Below are positions 57,501 to 64,000 of a stretch of 64,000 bases of DNA, piece after piece; within the stretch, counting starts at the first letter, position 1; each line of letters starts with the position of its first letter. This stretch comes from Larix kaempferi. Its lineage: Eukaryota > Streptophyta > Pinopsida > Pinales > Pinaceae. The notes below the pieces were generated by a model that saw only the letters and a list, made by a program, of their open reading frames with translations, had not been told where the DNA came from and ran no database searches. The translations under genes and the position numbers were made by a program. The stretch lies in contig BSBM01000994.1 in the NCBI GenBank assembly GCA_027924585.1, forward strand, positions 11,881,001-11,945,000. The letters run 5' to 3'.

Positions 57501-59564
57501 AATCTCGAACCTAAGGGGTTGAAGGGAAATTAGATAAGGTGGAGCTCACTAAAAAATTCAAGGTGAACTATATTCCAAAACAAGGTAAATCATTGGGTTG
57601 TGTGGCCATAGAGTCACTTGATGTAATGGAACTCACCAAGAACTACATGGATTCCAATTATCCTTCTGGAAAGAACCTTCGTCATTAATCAAAGGCTCAA
57701 AACCTTCATTTATTACAAAATAGTAATTTGTTCACTTCCAAGCATGTCAATAGAATTTTTTTTCTTGAGAATCTTAGTTGAACTTGAAGGTAGCCGATTT
57801 TCTTTCTTTAGGCAGGTTGCTACTTTATTGATCAATGGTTAATTTAACTTCATTCCAAGAATACTATCTCAAAAACAAATAAACACGTATTTGTCTCTTA
57901 AACACCGTTGACTCAATGATTCAATTGTCAAGTTGAAGCTTCTTCAGGTAGGATTTTAGACTTACAGGAGATATTTGGTCTCCATGCTTCATCTAGGAAA
58001 TTATCTTCCAAGTCGTGTGTCCTCCTACTCTAGTTGCATTCATACCACCTACCTATGTTAAGTTTAAATAAAGCAATTACGATAAGCAAAAGCATTAAAT
58101 TTAGCAAGAATCAATAAATTTATATTAGTTTTTTAATAAATAAAAACCCTTAAGATTTTCTACTTAAAAACACATAACTCACTCATTGAATCTCCAAAAG
58201 TAAACCATTCAAAAAGAGTGAATAGAAGACATAATAATAATTCCAATTCCTACTCAAACATTATATTCATCACTTTTCCTAATCCCTTTCCAGGAAAATG
58301 AAGCAAAAATAAACTTCTTACCAAAAAAACTTGAAATGCATTTTCATTGTTGGAATCTCAAACTGGATTATGTTAGTTGTTTCATGATCATGGACTAAAA
58401 AACATTAGTCTATTTCCACCTGGAATCCCAATACTTGATTTGGTCGAAGCAAAAATATGCTCAAACAAACCTTTAAGGCTAAAGTTTAGTCTTAACATGG
58501 AACATTTATTTCATTAATTGAACAATTTTGCAGGTGATTGCCATCTATGAAATATACTCTTCTATAGGTTCTATAGGTCTTATTGAATGCATTCCCATTC
58601 ATTGCAAAAATATTATTTTTCTTGTGATGAGTGTCTTTTGGACACAGATTGAAACAAAAAAAAATTCTAAAGTGCTAATAAAAGTAAAATGCCAAGTGTC
58701 AAAATTCAGATAAAAAATTATTGATAATAAAATGGATACAAATATCATCTATGAAGATTGAGGTAGTTCACCTAACTTATGACCAAAATATATTCTACGT
58801 TTCATTTTCACTTTCACTTTCACTTTCACATCACAATCCACATATACTTGAAATTGGGCATTCAAAATTAAATGTGAAACTCCCATGCCTAAATTTTCTT
58901 CCCATGTATACGTCATGAAAACAAAATGGCGTTGAGCACATAAATATCCCTATGAATGACGTTTGTCATCTCACTTGCCATTTTTACAAAGTAGTTTCGC
59001 TTTTCTCACTTTTCTTTATTTTGGACATTGCCTCTTATAATTGTATTGAATAGATATCCTTAAAAAGCACTAAGCATACTTATTTCATTCTAAATACCGT
59101 GATGTTAAAAAATAAAAACCCTATCAACTAACGTAAAATTTATACATATTAGATCCACTTCAATTATAACCACACCCAAATAACCATGAAACATAAGCAA
59201 GCATAAAGAAAACAGAAAAGATTAAATCAATTTAAATCTTCCCCAACAAAACAAAAGTATTAAACACTTAGTATCAATACTATATATGTAATAAACATTC
59301 CATCAAATAACATAATCATATTCCTAACATTCTTCGATTCATAAAAACATATATGACCTACTAATAATAATCGAATAATCAATCAATTTAATCTTAAATC
59401 ACGTTAAAGATTAAGTTCAATTCAAAAATCAATCCGACATCGTCACATAACTACCTATCTAGCGCCGCTAATCAGACATATTGATCAACCACTTCATCCA
59501 AGTTTTGAATGTTAGTCCCAATTTATTTTTTATCTAAATGATTAAGTTTAAAATACATTTTTTG

Positions 59565-60425
59565 AAATCAATATAAAATAATATATTATTATATATTTTA
59601 AATTAATATTAAAAAAAAATAATAAATTGTAATTTTATAAGTAATATGTTTTATCTTATTTTCTTTATAGAAGTAGATTTCTCTTCATTGAGAGCATGGC
59701 TATGATTAGGTATTCAATATACAAACACAAAATAAATAACATAGGAGATGAAAGACTTTCTAAAATTGCTTTAAAATCAAGTCAAACTACCTGTACCTCA
59801 AGTGGGGTTGGTGTAAAGATACCATGGCTTGGTTAAACCATTAGGGCATCTAAGTTTAAAGAGAAAACATGGTGCGTTTAAGATTTAAAGACTAAAAAAA
59901 ATATTATAAGGAGGTCATTAATCTTAATATGGAAGATAAGAAGTATCTCTTAGTATTAACTAATTCAAGGAAGAAAAATAATATAGCCAAGGTAAGAACG
60001 AACCCTCATGATCTCAAAAGTGAAACATGACGTTGGTGAATTCCTAAAACACCATGGCCATAAAGGATTTGTCATCTTTGTGATTCTATGCCCATTGAGG
60101 ATGAAAAATACTTTCTCTTAAAATGCCTTGCTTACACCCACATTAGATCTTAGTTTCATAGTATTTCCTGCAATACAAACCTTTCTAACTTCCTAACTTA
60201 CCAAAACTATAGTGCGTTTGGAAAACATCTCTTCAACTTTTTTGAGCATAGTAATAAATTTTTGAAATAAATCAAATAATTCCCTTATTTAATCTTAAAG
60301 TCCAATAAATTAAATTTAGTCTAAAAAAACATTAATCATAATCATCATCATTAAAAATCAATATTACAAAAAATAATATTATATATTTTGAATTAATATT
60401 AGAAATAAATAACAAATTTATATTA
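59565..60425. repeat. Direct repeats flanking 59650-60350
   Basis: A ~75-bp AT-rich sequence with TATATATTTTAAATTAATAT (about 59592-59620) recurs as TATATATTTTGAATTAATAT (about 60382-60402) in the same orientation. Between them I see no coding sequence. Confidence 0.55.
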
Positions 60426-60550
60426 AAAATTATTTTGTTTTTATCATTTTAACATTTACACAAATAATTATAATTAAATTATTATTTCCCCATTAAAAAT
60501 TGTTTTGTTAATGTCATCTCAACATTTAAATAGATAATTATAATTAAAAT
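60423..60550. repeat. 70-bp tandem duplication
   Basis: Unit 1 (60423-60492) and unit 2 (60493 onward) both begin TTAAAAATT(A/G)TTTTGTT and contain AATTATAATTAAA. Confidence 0.75.
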
Positions 60551-60608
60551 ATATGAATGCTAGAATTATCATCCCTTCGTTTTGAAATTTCAACTAATAA
60601 ATTTTTAG

Positions 60609-60624
60609 CTTAAGATAGAAGTAT
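60609..60624. repeat. Target-site duplication (left) of retro-insertion 2
   Basis: CTTAAGATAGAAGTAT, 16 bp, identical to 62220-62235. Confidence 0.88.
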
Positions 60625-60989
60625 CAAATAGTGATTTTTTTAATGATTTTTTTTTTAAACTCCATACAAAAATTATATTAGTATAAAAAAATAGTATATG
60701 CACAAAAAAGTCTTAATATCTTAGAGCCAAAAGAGGTTTCTCACGGGATCAAAGATACAGACAAAATCCTTTAAACTTCTTTCTAGACATGAAATTTCAG
60801 AGCCATCATATAAGAAGTGCATCCCTTAACCAAAAAATCAAAACAGTAGAAAAAAGTTCGACCTTTGAGTGCTTGATACAAGAAGAGTGCCTCGTATGGC
60901 AGCCAGTGTGGATAGTCTAAACTAGAAACAGAGAAAATATTGGTCGTATGAGCCAAGCTCCTATTACCCATTCTAAATTACTAACAAAA

Positions 60990-61001
60990 GAGTAAAAAGA
61001 A
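60990..61001. repeat. Left target-site duplication of the SINE
   Basis: GAGTAAAAAGAA, repeated at 61226-61237. Confidence 0.8.
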
Positions 61002-61002
61002 A

Positions 61003-61225
61003 GCCCTCACGGGTGTGGCTTATTGGAAATTCACTTGATATGAATTCACATGTTGTAAACAGAGGTCATAAGGTCAAATCACACCTGGGCTTACCTATGT
61101 CCCATGCTTGCGGTTGGTTGTGGGGCACCTAGGGGTATAGTGGTAGCAAGATTGGATCCCTAGACCCCGTGTCACATGAGTACTAGCCCAGTCTCCAGTT
61201 GTTGATTTCCCTAGTTTAAAAAAAG
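61003..61225 (+). mobile_element. tRNA-derived SINE
   Basis: About 223 bp, starting GCCCTCACGGGTGTGGC, with Pol III box A TGGCTTATTGG (61016-61026) and box B AGGTCAAATC (61071-61080), an A-rich end (61218-61224) and a 12-bp TSD on both sides. A tRNA-like head with internal promoter followed by a tail is the SINE layout. SINEs depend on LINE enzymes. It sits in the 3' untranslated part of retro-insertion 2, so it is younger. Confidence 0.82.
61016..61081 (+). promoter_or_regulatory. Internal Pol III promoter of the SINE (boxes A and B)
   Basis: Box A at 61016-61026, box B at 61071-61080, start-to-start distance 55 bp. Confidence 0.7.
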
Positions 61226-61237
61226 GAGTAAAAAGAA
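61226..61237. repeat. Right target-site duplication of the SINE
   Basis: GAGTAAAAAGAA, identical to 60990-61001. Confidence 0.8.
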
Positions 61238-61247
61238 GACCACATAG

Positions 61248-61763
61248 TTACTTGGGGTTGCTAGCAGCATCGTCACCCTCAGGCCTTTCTTCTAGAATGG
61301 GGCATCGCTAATTATTTGAGTTGTATGTGCAGTTCAAGGCCATCTTTGTAGGAAGTGGCTCTGATTTCTTTTGAAGGGAAGGGACCACCACGCTCTTCTG
61401 CTCCATGGGTTTAGAGACTTGAGAGGCTACCAGAGAGGAATCCATGTGGGGGACTAGAGCTGGGGATGGAGGGGAGGAGGGATTATTCTCCTGGTTGAAA
61501 TCTTGTGAATGCATGAGAACCTGGGTGACTGAATGCTTCACTAGCCAGTAGTGTCTGCGCCTAATTCTTTCCCTTTGAGTCATTAGTTGTTGAACCACCA
61601 ATTCCTCCCCCCAGTCATCTAACATGGTTCTTAGATGCACAGGAACAGAGCTATCATAGAAAAAATCAATAGAACTTGTGCGAACATGATTTCTTGAGTG
61701 CCCATAGCCTTTGCCACCACAACGAGGATTGGCCCTAGGTTGTCGAGACATAGTGACTGTCAA
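61248..61763 (-). pseudogene. YWLVK-family protein of retro-insertion 2
   Basis: The minus-strand frame from ATG at 61763 (or 61751, MSRQPRANPRCGGKG) runs 151 codons to a TAA at about 61308, then continues in the same frame RCPILEERPEGDDAA to TAA at 61248-61250. Order: basic Gly/Arg start, VHLRTMLDDWGEELVVQQL, RRHYWLVKHSV, a Ser/Pro-rich linker, CPILEE. The D-x-W to YWLVK spacing is the same as in retro-insertion 1, and the CPILEE block is shared at the C-terminus. The middle block of copy 1 is shorter or missing here. The function is not known. Confidence 0.62.
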
Positions 61764-62219
61764 GCGAGGGAGCCCGAAGCCTCTACAGAATGCGGACCAG
61801 AGCCATAGAGGAGAGATATTTGTCCCAAGACAAAAAGGAGTGTGGAGAAACTAGATTCCAGAGATGAGGAGGATGAGATAAGCAATAGGCGGCCACCTAA
61901 CCAGACACATAAGAGAAACACTAACTAAAATTTTGTTGCACATCCTCCAAATAATGCAGCAAACCCTATCATAAATCCTGGAAATGACATTACTTCCTGC
62001 CATAAGTTCGCACTGGAATGTAATGCCATAGTATTAGAGCCAACTCTGCAACCCGCTTGGGAGATTAGCTTCATAAAAGTCGAGAGCATCGAAATGGGCA
62101 AGTTTTAAATTGCATAGTGGGTCAATCGAGAAGGAGCCACGTGGTGGGGACTGGCAGCTTTTCGATTTCACTCATCGTACTGCACATGATCACCCACATC
62201 CGGGGAAATTTTTGAGTGA

Positions 62220-62235
62220 CTTAAGATAGAAGTAT
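62220..62235. repeat. Target-site duplication (right) of retro-insertion 2
   Basis: CTTAAGATAGAAGTAT, identical to 60609-60624. Confidence 0.88.
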
Positions 62236-62879
62236 GAATTCCTTTTAGGTAAGAGTAATATGACATAATTTTTATTTAGCTACATTAATGGTCATTTAAA
62301 ATGAAAATCTATGTACTTATAAATTACTATTATTTATTATAGATTATAGTTTTTCTTAATAATATTAATAAGTGAGTTATTCATTTTACATTACAGATAG
62401 TTTTTCTTAATAATACTATGATTAGTTAATCTAAAATCATACATATTAGATAATTATATCAATAGGTGTGATAGGTGTTTCTATCTTAGAAGAATTTGGT
62501 GTTGACTAGAGCCTATGTTTTTCTTATATGGCAAGAGGATGATACAAGTGTATTGTCGAGATTGGTTCTAAGGGAGTGGCTCCAAATTCGAAATAAACAA
62601 TTATAAAAAAAGAGAATATAAAAAATAACTACTATGTATGGATAACTTGTAGCCAACGCATGGATAATGGTGGATCAAGTTCCTCCAACTATCCATGGAA
62701 AACAAGTCACTTGTTAATAACACTTAACTTGTGACCTATCGATTTTAAGTGAACACAAATTAAATAAATATATTAATAATAACTATCTTCACGACTAATT
62801 AATAATTAAATTATAAAACGTTAAAACACATCCTTCTCACCGCGCAAACAGAGTAGCCGTCGAATTGCGCTGATCCTCC
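62236..62879. other. No supported feature
   Basis: AT-rich DNA with repeated TTTTTCTTAATAATA-like pieces near 62352 and 62402 (a short direct repeat). No gene is seen. Confidence 0.5.
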
Positions 62880-63068
62880 ATGGAGAAAGGGTTCAGAGCC
62901 AAGTGGTTCTCCCATTGGACCAAGAAGCCTTGTTTCAAATTTCAAACATGCGAGGTCGCTAGACAATTCATACAGATGGTCATTGCCTTACAGAAGATGA
63001 CAGATGACCAAACAGCAATGTGTAAGTCATTTCTGACAGAGACCGAGGTCATTTTGAGCACAGCCTGA
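62880..63068 (+). CDS. Short coding-like frame, unknown
   Basis: A 62-codon frame beginning MEKGFRAKWFSHWTKKPC, in a more GC-balanced stretch with a good start context (CTCCATGGAG). It ends TGA at 63066-63068. A consensus splice donor GTAAGT lies inside near 63022, so it could be a first exon ending MTDDQTAMC. I do not recognise it. A chance frame remains possible. Confidence 0.25.
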   Translation: MEKGFRAKWFSHWTKKPCFKFQTCEVARQFIQMVIALQKMTDDQTAMCKSFLTETEVILSTA

Positions 63069-63069
63069 G

Positions 63070-63595
63070 GATCATGGTAGGGTGGGCCAGCTTTGCGAGG
63101 TCAGAAAGGCCGCGATTAAGCATCGGACGGTAGTGCGAGAAATGTTTGTATTTGGAATGCTTTTGCATCTATTGGTGTCCAAGGTAATTTTCCACTGTAT
63201 CCGCATTTATAACTACGCCATCTGTCCTTCTATAACTTGCCTTTCCCCTTACAATCTGATAAAGACACAACAATGAAATATGATATTTTGGTATATTTTT
63301 TCCTGGAGATTGGATATCAACGATTATGTATGGAGCTGTGCACGGTCATTGGAGTATAAATTTTTCCCGGTAGATTAGACACCAACCATTCAAGTCTGGA
63401 AATGTCCACGATCTTTAAAAGGCTCCACCACATGCCTTGCTATTCCTTTCATCCCACCCAATGAAATATCTCCACAACGATAATGGTCATGACCAAAGAG
63501 GTACACCTACCAGGCTTAAAATCCAGTAATAATCACATAAATTCTCCCGCTAGTATTACCGATCTGGGTGAACTCTTGACCTACCGCGCCGATCA
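63070..63595. other. No supported feature
   Basis: Mixed-composition DNA between the two short frames. A TTTTTTCCTGGAGATTGGAT / TTTTTCCCGGTAGATTAGAC pair (about 63297 and 63361) is a diverged 64-bp tandem repeat. Confidence 0.5.
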
Positions 63596-63769
63596 ATGGA
63601 CAGAAGCAACTCGATCTCAAGGATCGAAATACAAGGGATAAAGAAAACCTTGAATGTTTTCATGAATGATCCAGTTGCTACTGTCAGCCTTCATAATATT
63701 ATGGAACTAGACAGAAAAGGTCCACACGCAGAGCACAATGACAACTTCATGCTCTATGAAGGGATTTGA
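63596..63769 (+). CDS. Short coding-like frame, unknown
   Basis: A 57-codon frame MDRSNSISRIEIQGIKKTLN...MLYEGI, ending TGA at 63767-63769. Composition is protein-like (NDPVATVSLHNIMELDRKGP). No upstream exon is identified. Low confidence. Confidence 0.2.
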   Translation: MDRSNSISRIEIQGIKKTLNVFMNDPVATVSLHNIMELDRKGPHAEHNDNFMLYEGI

Positions 63770-64000
63770 TTGCATGTATAACTTACTCTCGGATTCAAAC
63801 CTGCGATACCTTCATAATAGTGAGAACCTGTGATGCTGAAGGAAGAAACTACACATTATTAGAACTCATATAGTCACACACCCTACTATACATGGGATGT
63901 TCAAAAACATTGCCCACCACCACTAGAGCCAATTTGATTTATTGAGGAATGAAATGAATAGGCACTGTTCTTTGGAGAAGATGCTCCCAACATTCTAACA

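Larger units (their letters stand above)
48147..59650. repeat. Duplicated segment, copy 2
   Basis: Same order and orientation as 7481-11925. It is interrupted by the retro-insertion at 49444-57482 (with copia D inside). Match to copy 1 resumes at 57501 with AATCTCGAACCTAAGGGGTT against AATCTCCAACCTAAAGGGTT and runs to about 59620. It lacks the 9391-10425 insertion of copy 1. No protein is supported. Confidence 0.8.
60625..62219 (-). mobile_element. Retro-insertion 2 (~1.4-kb family), minus strand, split by a SINE
   Basis: Bounded by a perfect 16-bp TSD. On the minus strand it starts near CCCCGGATGTGGGTGATC (about 62206, where the first copy has CCTCGGATGCGGGTGATG) and ends at a T-run on the plus strand (60647-60656, so A's on the minus strand) with a short A-rich end. 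Net length without the SINE and its duplicated site is about 1,360 bp, close to the 1,408 bp of retro-insertion 1. The 3' end (TATACTAATATAATTTTTG) also resembles the other copy. LINE-type, non-autonomous. Confidence 0.85.

Noticed and set aside
1-64000. tRNA, rRNA genes, CRISPR arrays, organelle DNA
   Set aside because: None was seen; the only tRNA-like sequence is the SINE head at 61003.

Overview
The window looks like repeat-dominated nuclear DNA of a large-genome plant, most likely a gymnosperm; the genus cannot be told from this sequence. It is AT-rich and contains almost nothing but old, nested transposable elements. These include three Ty1/copia elements primed by initiator tRNA-Met, one very large Ty3/gypsy element, non-LTR (LINE-type) insertions with poly(A) and long target-site duplications (TSDs), a tRNA-derived SINE, a decayed DDE-type transposase gene, a solo LTR and a foldback element. 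Nearly every coding frame carries stops or frameshifts. I found no intact cellular gene; three short coding-like frames are kept as weak candidates.

Layout. 1-7475 is a three-deep nest of minus-strand copia elements: the 5' LTR and leader of element C (1-1378) sit in the gag of element B (1379-2703), whose 5' LTR sits in the RNase H of element A (2704-7475). 7481-11925 is one copy of a duplicated segment whose second copy lies at 48147-59650. Copy 1 carries a ~1 kb insertion with an array of CTCGATCGAG palindromes. 11935-14040 holds LINE ORF1 remains. About 15.4-22 kb holds a decayed DDE transposase gene split by a 540-bp solo LTR with a perfect 5-bp TSD. 22838-23222 is a minisatellite rich in TTTAGGG.

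24875-45168 is one 20.3-kb Ty3/gypsy element with ~5.3-kb LTRs and TSD GGTGC/GGTGT. Each LTR encloses a decayed ~1,100-codon frame starting about 140 bp after a TATA box. Between the LTRs the order is gag, protease, an extra RNase H, reverse transcriptase, RNase H, integrase. The extra RNase H is split by a 2.35-kb foldback element and the integrase by a 969-bp insertion.

49444-57482 and 60625-62219 are two ~1.4-kb retro-insertions of one family that I do not recognise. Each has a long TSD, a poly(A) end, a ~450-nt 5' leader and a small protein with a D-x-W ... YWLVK ... CPILEE pattern. The first is split by copia element D, the second by a SINE. I consider this family and the ORF-bearing giant LTRs the best candidates for something undescribed. 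The last 1.8 kb has more even base composition and two short coding-like frames.
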